The notes under the pieces: model-generated
Told to the model about the DNA's origin: nothing
The model's input: only the letters and a program-made list of their open reading frames with translations
The model's database searches: none
Program-made: the position numbers and the translations under genes
Part shown: positions 7,673 to 14,228 of the stretch, piece after piece
Numbering within the stretch: position 1 is the first letter of the stretch
Layout: each line of letters starts with the position of its first letter
Origin: an uncultured Scytonema sp.
GTDB lineage: Bacteria; Cyanobacteriota; Cyanobacteriia; Cyanobacteriales; Nostocaceae
Length of the DNA stretch: 64,000 nucleotides
Reading direction: 5' to 3'
Assembly (NCBI GenBank): GCA_937873135.1
Contig: CALMVQ010000368.1
Span: 1-64,000, forward strand

Positions 7673-7820
7673 TACCGCTATCTTGGAATTAAAAATTTGT
7701 CTTGGAAAGTTAAGTGGGACGCAAACCGATCCCGCTTACTTTCCGCAAAATTAAAAAAGCTTGGATTGTAGTGCCGACTTATACTATATACGGTGAAATA
7801 ACCGTAATTTCCGTAGAAAG

Positions 7821-7892
7821 TGAACCCCTCCCCCAACCCCTCCCCGCAAGCGGCGAGGGGAGACAAAGCACAGCTTTGGCGGGGAGGGGTTC
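7821..7892. repeat. GC-rich palindromic repeat, copy B
   Basis: TGAACCCCTCCCC...GGGGAGGGGTTC forms the outer stem, with GCAAGCGG and an AGCTTTGGCG block inside. It shares ATTTCCGTA upstream and the stem ends with the copy at 1861-1936 and the stem with the copy at 8689-8752. It makes the frame upstream of the antitoxin look open, but is not part of that gene. Confidence 0.65.
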
Positions 7893-8004
7893 TTTTATTA
7901 TGGGTGATTTAAAGGACATTATATTACTTAGCAAGGTGGTGGCAATAAAACTCACTTTAGAACTCGTTGCTAAAATAGAGATGAAATATTTAAAGGGTAT
8001 TCTC

Positions 8005-8235
8005 ATGCAACAAGTGACCCTGGCAGAAGCCTCTGAAAATCTGGCTCAATTCATCGATGCAGCTATCAAAGGCGAAGAAATTATCATTCTTAAAGACAAG
8101 CAACCTGTTGTTAAACTCATTGCAGTCTCATCAATAAAACGCTATCCTGCTAAAGCAGGCAGCGCTAAGGGGTTGATATGGATGTCTGATGATTTTGATG
8201 AACCCTTGGAAGATTTTAAAGAGTACATGGAATGA
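8005..8235 (+). CDS. Phd/YefM-type antitoxin
   Basis: This 76-residue protein matches the Phd/YefM fold: QVTLAEASENLAQFIDAAIKGEEIIILKDKQPVVKLIAV, the N-terminal DNA-binding and dimer part, followed by an acidic toxin-binding tail (DDFDEPLEDFKEYME). Phd antitoxins repress their own operon and neutralise a PIN-domain RNase. The frame opens at 7714, but that part crosses a palindromic repeat; ATG at 8005 fits the family length. Its stop overlaps the toxin start as ATGA (8232-8235). The toxin is broken, so this antitoxin now seems to lack an active partner here. Confidence 0.85.
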   Translation: MQQVTLAEASENLAQFIDAAIKGEEIIILKDKQPVVKLIAVSSIKRYPAKAGSAKGLIWMSDDFDEPLEDFKEYME

Positions 8236-8619
8236 GATTATTGTTAGATACCCATACTTTTATCTGGTTTGTCACGGACAGTCCTCGATTAAGCCCTTCA
8301 GCAAAAGCACTCATTGAAGATGAGTTGAACGAGAAGTTGCTCAGCACTGCCAGTATTTGGGAGATGGCAATTAAACATAGTCACGGGTTCGTTAAGATTT
8401 GATTTATCGCTGACAACATTTGTGAAACAGCAAATGGTGCAGAACAGCATGGATTTACTAAGTATCGAAATAGACCATGTTGCGATTGTTGCCACCATGC
8501 CATTGCATCATCGAGATCCGTTTGACAGATTGTTGATTGCTCAAGCAATAGTGGAACAAGTACCTATTGTGGGTATGGATTCAGCCTTTGATGTATACTC
8601 GATTCAGCGGCTTTGGTAG
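8232..8619 (+). pseudogene. Frameshifted VapC-type PIN toxin
   Basis: The start (MRLLLDTHTFIWFVTDSPRLS) carries the first PIN acidic residue, and STASIWEMAIK carries the next conserved Glu. The frame then ends at TGA near 8402. Deleting one T in AAGATTTGATTT restores DLSLTTFVKQQMVQ..., which continues to the C-terminal PIN motif HHRDPFDRLLIAQA and IVGMDSAFDVY, ending at 8619. All catalytic positions are recognisable, but the single-base frameshift should stop synthesis of a full RNase. A sequencing error is possible. Confidence 0.8.
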
Positions 8620-8688
8620 ATTTTAGCGATCGCTATACCGCCCAGTAATATCAAGCCCAGATAATCACTTATAATTCTCACAATCTCT

Positions 8689-8752
8689 GCACCCCACCCC
8701 TTAATCCCCTCACCGCAAGCGGTGAAGCGTAGCTTTACCGGGGTGGGGTTCT
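8689..8752. repeat. GC-rich palindromic repeat, copy C
   Basis: TGCACCCCACCCC...GGGGTGGGGTTC outer stem with an inner CACCGCAAGCGGTG palindrome and an AGCTTTACCG block. Same family as the copies at 1861 and 7821. It lies downstream of the type II thioesterase gene; no T-run follows, so a terminator role is not supported. Confidence 0.65.
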
Positions 8753-8778
8753 TCAGGCTAGTCTGGAAAATTGAGTTT

Positions 8779-8807
8779 TCCACAGTGATAGGATATCTGG
8801 TAACCAT
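8779..8807 (-). pseudogene. Relic matching the start of the ACP-fusion gene (type ISP methylase tail-like)
   Basis: On the minus strand MVTRYPITVEN matches MITSYPITGDN at the start of the gene at 12499-13044, also at DNA level (ATGxTTACCAGxTATCCxATCACTG). Similarity ends after about ten codons. As at the other locus, it lies just beyond a thioesterase C-terminus, so both places descend from the same thioesterase/methylase-tail junction. Confidence 0.5.
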
Positions 8808-8824
8808 TTGGAAGAGCTTCTCAA

Positions 8825-9595
8825 TTAACGGTTTGTTGTCATTCGGTGCAGTTCTTGAGAAAGAGACTGCAACAGGAGTGATTGCTCTGAGTGTAGGAAG
8901 AAATGATCTCCTGGAAACATCTGCTCAGAGAAAGCGGCATTTGTTTGGTTCCGCCAGCCTTGGAGTTCATCGCAACTAACCTCCTCATCTTGTAAACCAC
9001 CAAAAGCAGTAATGGGGCAGTCGAGGATGGGTTTGGGAGCATAAACGTAAGTTTCGAGGACGGCAAAATCTGCCCGCAGGATGGGGATAAGAAGCTGCAT
9101 GAGTTCAGCATTTTCTAGTACTGCTTTGGGCGTACCATTGAGGCGACGCAGTTCTTCTATGAACTCAGGCTCTGGTAGAGCGTGGATGGGTGGCTTCGGA
9201 TTAGGGGTTTGAGGGGGACGGCGACCGGATACAAATAGATGAATAGGACTAATGTTATATTCTCTACGGAGTAGATGGGCAAGCTCAAAGCTGACAAGCC
9301 CACCCATACTGTGACCGAAGAAGGCGAATGGTTTGTCTAAATGTGGTTGGAGGGCGATCGCTAGAGCCTCAACCAAGGGTTCTATCCGCGAGACAGGAGC
9401 CAACTTCATCTGGGTTCCTCGTCCTGGCAATTCGATGGGACATACTTCTACAGTTTGGGGTAGGCTGTTAGACCATATACGAAAAATCAGAGAACTACCC
9501 CCTGCGTAGGGAAAGCAAAATAAACGCACCGAAGCCTGAGGATTAGGGTAGGGACAGGTAACGCAGGATTTATGTATTTGTGTGGTGTTCATCAT
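8825..9595 (-). CDS. Type II thioesterase
   Basis: This 256-residue stand-alone alpha/beta hydrolase is of the kind that edits NRPS/PKS carrier proteins by removing misprimed acyl groups. It shows FCFPYAGGSS (oxyanion region, about 27-36), ELPGRG (about 55), the nucleophile motif FFGHSMGG (Ser near 94) and the catalytic His in PGDHFFLH (about 230). Length and order are typical. It is the last intact gene of the minus-strand cluster and lies 137 bp after the MbtH gene, so editing the megasynthase described here is its likely job. A second, degraded copy of its C-terminus lies at 13132-13230. Confidence 0.93.
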   Translation of the reverse strand: MMNTTQIHKSCVTCPYPNPQASVRLFCFPYAGGSSLIFRIWSNSLPQTVEVCPIELPGRGTQMKLAPVSRIEPLVEALAIALQPHLDKPFAFFGHSMGGLVSFELAHLLRREYNISPIHLFVSGRRPPQTPNPKPPIHALPEPEFIEELRRLNGTPKAVLENAELMQLLIPILRADFAVLETYVYAPKPILDCPITAFGGLQDEEVSCDELQGWRNQTNAAFSEQMFPGDHFFLHSEQSLLLQSLSQELHRMTTNR

Positions 9596-9628
9596 CTAAC
9601 GATAGCGCTTTGCACTTTTTGATGTTCT

Positions 9629-9700
9629 GGTCGTCATTTGCCATTAATCATTTGTCCTTTGTCCAGTATAAATACAAATGACTAATAACAAAGGACGACC
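9629..9700. repeat. Imperfect inverted repeat between MbtH and thioesterase genes
   Basis: GGTCGTCATTTG...TTTGTCC faces GGACGACC (ending at 9700) across an AT-rich centre, with CATTTGTC/AAATGAC blocks in between. It lies in the 137-bp spacer. It could be a small mobile repeat or an mRNA hairpin. Confidence 0.45.
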
Positions 9701-9732
9701 ACTACGAATAAACGTGCAACTTCAATGTGTTT

Positions 9733-9957
9733 CTACTGACTGCGAGCGCCTTCCTCCATTTTTTTCCGGAGACTCAGCGGTCTCATGTCAGTCCAAACTT
9801 CTTTGATGTAATCCAGACATTCTTGTTTGGGACCACTTTTGCCAGCATCGTTCCAGCCTAGCGCGTTCTCCCGATCAGCAGGCCAAATGGAATACTGTTC
9901 TTCGTGGTTGAGTACAACTTTGTAAATCGTCGTGTCTTCTTTGTCGTCTTGATACAT
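9733..9957 (-). CDS. MbtH-like protein
   Basis: This 74-residue MbtH-family chaperone binds and activates or stabilises NRPS adenylation domains. Signature residues are [10 protein letters not shown] and [27 protein letters not shown], including the conserved tryptophans. Three adenylation domains lie in this window (two Asp-type, one Thr-type), which are its probable clients. It belongs to the minus-strand accessory block, 64 bp downstream of an unknown small gene. The ribosome-binding site is weak. Confidence 0.95.
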   Translation of the reverse strand: MYQDDKEDTTIYKVVLNHEEQYSIWPADRENALGWNDAGKSGPKQECLDYIKEVWTDMRPLSLRKKMEEGARSQ

Positions 9958-10021
9958 AATTTATCTCGAATTAGTTAATAGGTTATGCATTGTACACTAT
10001 GCATGTTCATCCAAAATTCTA

Positions 10022-10348
10022 TCACCCTTCTATTGGTTCAAGGTGTCCCTTTCCTTCCAAGGTTGCCAGGTCAATATCTGCGATGCATCGAACTTTCTCG
10101 TAGTTCAGAGTTAGGTTTCCAACTATGTGAACCTGACCCTTTTGGTTCAAGAAGTCAGCTTCATTGAAATTAGATGCTTCTGTGTCGAGTTGGACTCCTA
10201 AATCAGTCCCTCCCTTAGTATTCGTGAATTTGATGTGTACATACCCTCGGTCGATGCTTTCTTTGAATGCTGTAGCTGTTTTTTCTGGTCTTAAGCTTGC
10301 TTCGACAGGATGTTCTCCTTGTGACAATCTTTGTACTAACTCGTTCAT
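10022..10348 (-). CDS. Unknown small protein beside MbtH
   Basis: The protein has 108 residues, soluble, with no signal peptide. A helical N-terminal third (NELVQRLSQGEHPVEASLRPE) is followed by alternating beta-like segments (YVHIKFTNTKGGTDLGVQLD, VHIVGNLTLNYEKVRCIADID). I do not recognise the family. AGGAGAG lies seven bases before the ATG. It sits 15 bp after the next unknown gene (10364-10699) and 64 bp before mbtH, and all three read the same way, so a shared accessory role in the NRPS cluster or membership of an older operon is possible. Confidence 0.55.
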   Translation of the reverse strand: MNELVQRLSQGEHPVEASLRPEKTATAFKESIDRGYVHIKFTNTKGGTDLGVQLDTEASNFNEADFLNQKGQVHIVGNLTLNYEKVRCIADIDLATLEGKGHLEPIEG

Positions 10349-10363
10349 GAAAATCTCTCCTGG

Positions 10364-10699
10364 TTAAGAATCGCTTTTGTCTTGATTTGCTGATGCTTGT
10401 ACTTTAACAGGTTCGTAAACTGGAATCTCAAACGCGAGGGTCTTGTGGCAAAACTCTTTCCATTCAGGAGTCACATTCTCGAAAATGATGTTCTCGTCCT
10501 TGAAAATGCCATCTGTGACTACGTAATTTTCTTGCAGATATAGAAAGTCATCTTCAGTGAGTGTTCTATTCACTTCGACTTCCTTACCATCCTTTTGTTC
10601 TTTTTCCTTCCTCGTATTTTCAGCATTCTCAGTCCACTGACTGAACTGTCTCAATTTCTGAATTGGGTAAGCTTTGCAATATTTTCCCATTGTTGCCAT
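10364..10699 (-). CDS. Unknown small protein, first gene of the MbtH block
   Basis: This 111-residue protein begins ATMGKYCKAYPIQKLRQFSQW and contains a charged region (ENTRKEKEQKDGKEVEV) and a C-terminal DFLYLQENYVVTDGIF / NVTPEWKEFCHKTLAFEIPVYEP block. The frame is open 15 codons further upstream, but ATG at 10699 has a near-perfect GAGGAGGT Shine-Dalgarno five bases away. I do not recognise a named domain. It is tightly linked (15 bp) to the unknown gene at 10022 and may be translated with it. Confidence 0.55.
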   Translation of the reverse strand: MATMGKYCKAYPIQKLRQFSQWTENAENTRKEKEQKDGKEVEVNRTLTEDDFLYLQENYVVTDGIFKDENIIFENVTPEWKEFCHKTLAFEIPVYEPVKVQASANQDKSDS

Positions 10700-11043
10700 A
10701 ATACCTCCTCTTTTAAGAGTTTTTCGTGACCCGTTATCAGTCATTAGTGAATTTGTTAACAGTAGACAGTTAACTGATAACTATTTTAACTCACTCAATG
10801 TTGCTCATTTACGATTTTGTTGGGATAATTTTAGTGAGTTGAAACCCAGCAGATGTAAATAAAGCTCGGAACTCAGCATAGTCCGCGTGAGTTCATAAAT
10901 CAAATTTAGCTCAATTTAATTTATTGCAATTATTTCTTAAGTAGGATTTTATTAGTATAATCCAACACCGGGGCAAGAATCAAGACTTTCTTCACAAAGA
11001 TTTTCTATTACAGGCGTTTTCACATAAATGAACCACACCGTTT

Positions 11044-11096
11044 GTAAGGGCGAATAGCCGTACCCTACGGGAACGCCTGAAGGCGAACGCCCCTAC
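11044..11096. repeat. GTAAGGGCG/CGCCCCTAC palindromic repeat
   Basis: The outer arms GTAAGGGCGAA and CGAACGCCCCTAC surround a smaller hairpin (GCCTGAAGGC). It is related to the palindrome at 11193-11220 and to the inner arms of the long hairpin at 2512-2709. Confidence 0.55.
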
Positions 11097-11170
11097 GATG
11101 TGGTCGATTTCCCTGAAAATTGCTGTAACTTGAGAAAATTACGCACGCTCTCAAATTAATCATAATATGA

Positions 11171-11265
11171 ATTAGACATCTCCAGAAATGACGTAGGGGC
11201 GAACGGCTGTTCGCCCCTACCAAGGATTTGAAAGAACGCATAATTAATTTTCGGAGGTGTCTAAT
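11171..11265. mobile_element. 95-bp MITE with TTAGACA(T/C)CTCC ends
   Basis: ATTAGACATCTCCAGAAA at the left is repeated inverted as TTTTCGGAGGTGTCTAAT at the right (to 11265). A perfect-looking GTAGGGGCGAAC...GTTCGCCCCTAC palindrome (11193-11220) lies within. A half-element with the same end (AACGCATAATTCATTTCCGGAGATGTCTGAT) is found at 12488-12516. Confidence 0.6.
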
Positions 11266-11569
11266 CCGGGGTAAATCGCTCACTGACAAGCCTCAAACAA
11301 CGTAAAATAGATCCCAAACTGGTAGTCCGTCACGATATATTGAGCAGATACGTCGCAAAGAAGTCTACCCGGAACAGAGGTACTTGAAAAGCAGTCATAA
11401 GTTGATTTCGACAAATTGCCTTCTCCACTTCAAGTCAAAGGCTCTTCAGGCTTCAAGGGAAACTTTTCGATAAAACTGAAAATGAGCGAACGGACAGTTT
11501 TAGGGAGTTGTGGGAGGAACAATGAACGGGTTGTCTGGTTGGATTGCAAAAACTGTACAATATCTATAT

Positions 11570-12268
11570 CTATCGACCATTGATAATAGCAATCGTTGCT
11601 TGCGGGGATAAACCGACACTGGCTGCTAATTCTTCCAATGCGACTTGTTCGCCTGTGTTCGTACTCAACATTTGAGTTGCGGCGGCAACATAGTCAGGAT
11701 TGGTAAGATAATTGACGCTCTCAGGATAGGTTGCTTGGGAATGGAAACTGGCAATGGAAGTAGTTGTTGTTAACTTTTGCATTCGATAGGCGGCAATTTT
11801 CGCGGCTTGACAGGCTAGGAGATAGGCAACATAGTTTTTCACAACGGCTACTCGTTTTTGACTCTTGGCTTCATTCAAACGAGCCTGCATGAGAGGTTGT
11901 TTCTCAATGGTGACCAGGAGCTTAATTGGATCGATGGTGATGTTGAAGGAAAAATTGTGTTCCCCCTCAGATGAGAAATCTTGAGACTGCGACAATACGA
12001 TGGTCGCAATGTCCAAAAAAGCATTCAATCCCACTGAAGCTTTTGTTTCCTGTACAGAGGCAGATTTGCGCTGGGCAATAGCAACTAACTGCTCAATAAT
12101 TTTGAAGTCTCGTTGTGTCATCTTGGTTTGAAGAGGTTCCAGTTTATTACTGGCTTCGAGCTTCTTTTCGGATGCGATCGTGGGAAAAGAAATACTAACA
12201 ACTGTGACGGCAAGGATAATCAAGAAACTCTGCCTGCAAGCTTTTGATACTTGTTTTGCTATCACCAT
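11570..12268 (-). CDS. Exported protein of unknown function
   Basis: The protein has 232 residues with an N-terminal signal peptide (FLIILAVTVVSISFPTIAS, cleavage near residue 33). The mature part is rich in Gln/Ala helices likely to form coiled coils (RLNEAKSQKRVAVVKNYVAYLLACQAAKIAAYRMQKL). That segment recalls TolC-like outer-membrane efflux helices, but the protein is far too short for TolC and lacks its repeat, so I leave it unnamed. It sits between the ACP-fusion gene and the accessory block on the same strand; a link to product export is speculation. Confidence 0.5.
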   Translation of the reverse strand: MVIAKQVSKACRQSFLIILAVTVVSISFPTIASEKKLEASNKLEPLQTKMTQRDFKIIEQLVAIAQRKSASVQETKASVGLNAFLDIATIVLSQSQDFSSEGEHNFSFNITIDPIKLLVTIEKQPLMQARLNEAKSQKRVAVVKNYVAYLLACQAAKIAAYRMQKLTTTTSIASFHSQATYPESVNYLTNPDYVAAATQMLSTNTGEQVALEELAASVGLSPQATIAIINGR

Positions 12269-12440
12269 ACAGGTTGATTTAATCTGATGCGCCAGCTATT
12301 GTTTAGGACTTGCTTTCCTTTTTACGATACCACCAAATGATAATTTTTTGACTAAGAGCAAATGCCATCGAATCAATCAGTTCACAGCCATACTTCAGGT
12401 TATGAATTTCTAAACATAGAAGCACACTCGGAAAAATTGA

Positions 12441-12482
12441 AAATTTTGTAGAGACGTGCTATGGCGCGTCCTACAAAAAATT
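12441..12482. repeat. Hairpin downstream of the ACP gene
   Basis: AAATTTTGTAG-AGACGTGC-TAT-GGCGCGTC-CTACAAAAAATTT is a palindromic repeat of the GTAGAGACG type common in cyanobacteria. Read on the minus strand it lies about 20 bases after the ACP stop and ends in a T-rich arm, so it might also terminate transcription, but this is weak. Confidence 0.45.
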
Positions 12483-12487
12483 TAGGT

Positions 12488-12516
12488 TAACGCATAATTC
12501 ATTTCCGGAGATGTCT
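12488..12516. repeat. Half-MITE end overlapping the ACP 3' end
   Basis: AACGCATAATTCATTTCCGGAGATGTCTGAT matches the right end of the 95-bp element at 11171-11265 (AACGCATAATTAATTTTCGGAGGTGTCTAAT). It overlaps the last codons of the ACP gene, so the ACP C-terminus (IRHLRK) and stop are encoded by the element end. I find no matching left end nearby. Confidence 0.5.
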
Positions 12517-13044
12517 GATATAATTGACAAGTTTTTGTACAGTAGAAGTCTCCTTAGCGACCTGATCATTAAATTGAATGTCGAAAGCCTTCTCCAAAAC
12601 CACAAGCAGTTCCAACATATCTAATGAATCTGCCCCTAAGTTCAGGGCAAAATTTGATGTTAAACTGACTTGGTTCTGCTCGATCCCCAGTTGCTCTGCG
12701 ACTATGACTTGCACTTTTTCAAAAATTTTCCGGTTGTTAAATTGGCTAAGTTTAATAGCTGTATTAATTCCTACTATTAATTCAATGATTTCTTCTAATA
12801 CTATAACAATGCGCTGATCTTGCTGAATATCTTTATGAGAAAGAGAGCAACCTTGGTGAGATTGGAGCCACTTTTGACAAATCTGATCACCTCCCAAACT
12901 GAAGTTCCAGACCTCCAAAGGTATGCCTTCAAAGTACTGTGTTTGGTTAATAAAGACTTGCCCTTTGCGCACGCTTTGCTCCGGCAAGGTGTAGCGCACT
13001 GTCTCAACTTTATTGTCCCCAGTGATGGGATAGCTGGTAATCAT
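12499..13044 (-). CDS. Acyl carrier protein fused to a type ISP methylase C-terminal tail
   Basis: The C-terminal 75 residues (about 107-181) are a type II acyl carrier protein: KIFEKVQVIVAEQLGIEQ, then the phosphopantetheine site LGADSLDMLELLVVLEK (Ser near 145). The N-terminal 100 residues are not carrier-like. YTLPEQSVRKGQVFINQTQYFEG, WNFSLGGDQICQKWL and DIQQDQRIVIVLEEIIELI closely resemble the end of type ISP restriction-modification proteins as found in cyanobacteria. The two parts are in one unbroken frame. The start has no clear Shine-Dalgarno; a GTG within KIFEKV could start a bare ACP. The C-terminus is written by a MITE end. Its context (GNAT, aminotransferase) suggests a discrete ACP for a tailoring or starter step, if it is expressed. 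Confidence 0.75.
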   Translation of the reverse strand: MITSYPITGDNKVETVRYTLPEQSVRKGQVFINQTQYFEGIPLEVWNFSLGGDQICQKWLQSHQGCSLSHKDIQQDQRIVIVLEEIIELIVGINTAIKLSQFNNRKIFEKVQVIVAEQLGIEQNQVSLTSNFALNLGADSLDMLELLVVLEKAFDIQFNDQVAKETSTVQKLVNYIRHLRK

Positions 13045-13131
13045 TGGGACGTGCTTGCGGAATTATGGGGTTGCTGAGAAAAACTTGGAATGCTTAGCTG
13101 ACTTGAATAGTAGCCCTGAGGTTAAAGTGAT

Positions 13132-13230
13132 TTACAAGTTCAAGATACTTGTAATAAGGTGTAGTTTTTGGGAAAGAGACTGTCGCAGAAGTGCTTGGGC
13201 TGAGTACACAAAGAAATGATCCGGCAAAAG
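13132..13230 (-). pseudogene. Relic of a type II thioesterase C-terminus
   Basis: In the spacer between the GNAT and ACP genes the minus strand reads PDHFFVYSAQALLRQSLSQ, then KLHLIT and a stop. This aligns with the end of the intact thioesterase at 8825 (GDHFFLHSEQSLLLQSLSQ, then ELHRMT). Only the last 30 or so codons are left and there is no start. It shows that a second thioesterase gene once stood here. Confidence 0.75.
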
Positions 13231-13237
13231 TCATTAA

Positions 13238-14209
13238 TCATTTGTCTAAAGTCCAATCCTTGACGTAGGAAATCAAAGTGTAAAGCTTATGGAAGCCAAC
13301 GGATTCGTAAAGCTGCAAAGCACCATTCGGGTTATCAAAATTGACTGACAGCTTTGCTATATCCATACCAGCAGCTTGTAACTGACGCATTCCGGTAAGT
13401 AACATTGCACGTCCCAGCCCTATCCGGCGAAAACCACGTCTTGTACCGAGTTTGTCGATCCAGCCTTCGCTGTATCTGTTACGAGTGTTACTCTCTGGGT
13501 TGATGCTGCACTCGCAGCAGGCTGCAAAAGTGCCATCAGGAGCGATCGCCACCAGATCCAATTCGGGTCTGTATGTGGGGTTACGAAGCTGGTATTTGTA
13601 ATGTTCCACCGTTAAATCATGGTAATCCGAGTCATCGATAAACGATTGATGGTAAAACTCTACCCATGCTTCGGCATCCTGCTGAGATCTCACTTGGCGG
13701 AGGGTAAAACTCGCAGGTAACTGGGGTTCTGGGATGGGTTCTTTAAGCGATCGCCTCATTATCAGACCGTAACTCTCAGACTTGAAACCATTACTTTCCA
13801 GCAGAGCAATCAAACCTACTTTGTCATCACGAGCGGATATATGCAGTTTAACACTCACACCCCGCTCTTGCTGAACCTCGCGCATCCGCTCTTCAGCCCA
13901 GGTAACGATTTGCCTTTCCAGATTACCACTACGGGCGTTAGGATGGACGCAGCACAAGAGGAAGCCATTAATGGCCTCATCTGATGTAGAAATTGACAAA
14001 TGACCAATGCCAATTAGCTTGCTGTTAGCGTCTTCCCACAGACGGATATCACGCACTTTGTCTAGGGATGGGTTATTAGATATTTCCTGCAGTTCGGAGA
14101 CGGATGCCCCTTTGTTCAGTTCATCAACTGCTTCACAAGCGTTTAGCAGGTCAGAAATCGCCTGTAAATCAATTTCGCCCTTATAAGAGCGGATTGTTAG
14201 ATTAATCAT
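13238..14209 (-). CDS. Tandem-GNAT N-acetyltransferase
   Basis: This 323-residue protein has two GNAT-like halves, as in mycothiol-synthase-type acetyltransferases. The second half holds the acetyl-CoA motif RRGFRRIGLGRAMLLTGMRQL (R/Q-x-x-G-x-G/A, near residues 260-275) and a typical AKLSVNFDNPNGALQLYESVGF end. The first half (VHPNARSGNLERQIVTWAEERM) is weaker. It probably acetylates an amine, possibly one of the amino groups installed by the aminotransferase domains of this cluster. An upstream TTG opens the frame, but ATG at 14209 has GGAGG at the right spacing. It lies seven bases after the aminotransferase gene, so they are likely co-translated. Confidence 0.8.
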   Translation of the reverse strand: MINLTIRSYKGEIDLQAISDLLNACEAVDELNKGASVSELQEISNNPSLDKVRDIRLWEDANSKLIGIGHLSISTSDEAINGFLLCCVHPNARSGNLERQIVTWAEERMREVQQERGVSVKLHISARDDKVGLIALLESNGFKSESYGLIMRRSLKEPIPEPQLPASFTLRQVRSQQDAEAWVEFYHQSFIDDSDYHDLTVEHYKYQLRNPTYRPELDLVAIAPDGTFAACCECSINPESNTRNRYSEGWIDKLGTRRGFRRIGLGRAMLLTGMRQLQAAGMDIAKLSVNFDNPNGALQLYESVGFHKLYTLISYVKDWTLDK

Positions 14210-14228
14210 CAATTCCTCCAAACAGCTT

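Larger units (their letters stand above)
10700..11569. other. 870-bp spacer with repeats
   Basis: No supported gene. Two GTAGGGGCGAAC-type palindromes lie at 11044-11096 and inside the element at 11171-11265. The rest (10745-11040 and 11270-11569) is AT-rich and stop-rich, and shows nothing I recognise. Because the genes below 10700 start a new block, their promoter probably lies in the first 100-200 bases. Confidence 0.45.

Noticed and set aside
8689-8752. Rho-independent terminator for the biosynthetic cluster
   Set aside because: The stem is a dispersed repeat and is not followed by a T-run on the minus strand.
12306-12440. Minus-strand peptide with CELIDSMAFALSQKIIIWWYRKK
   Set aside because: Reads like a gene tail but has no start, no family I recognise, and lies in a repeat-rich spacer.
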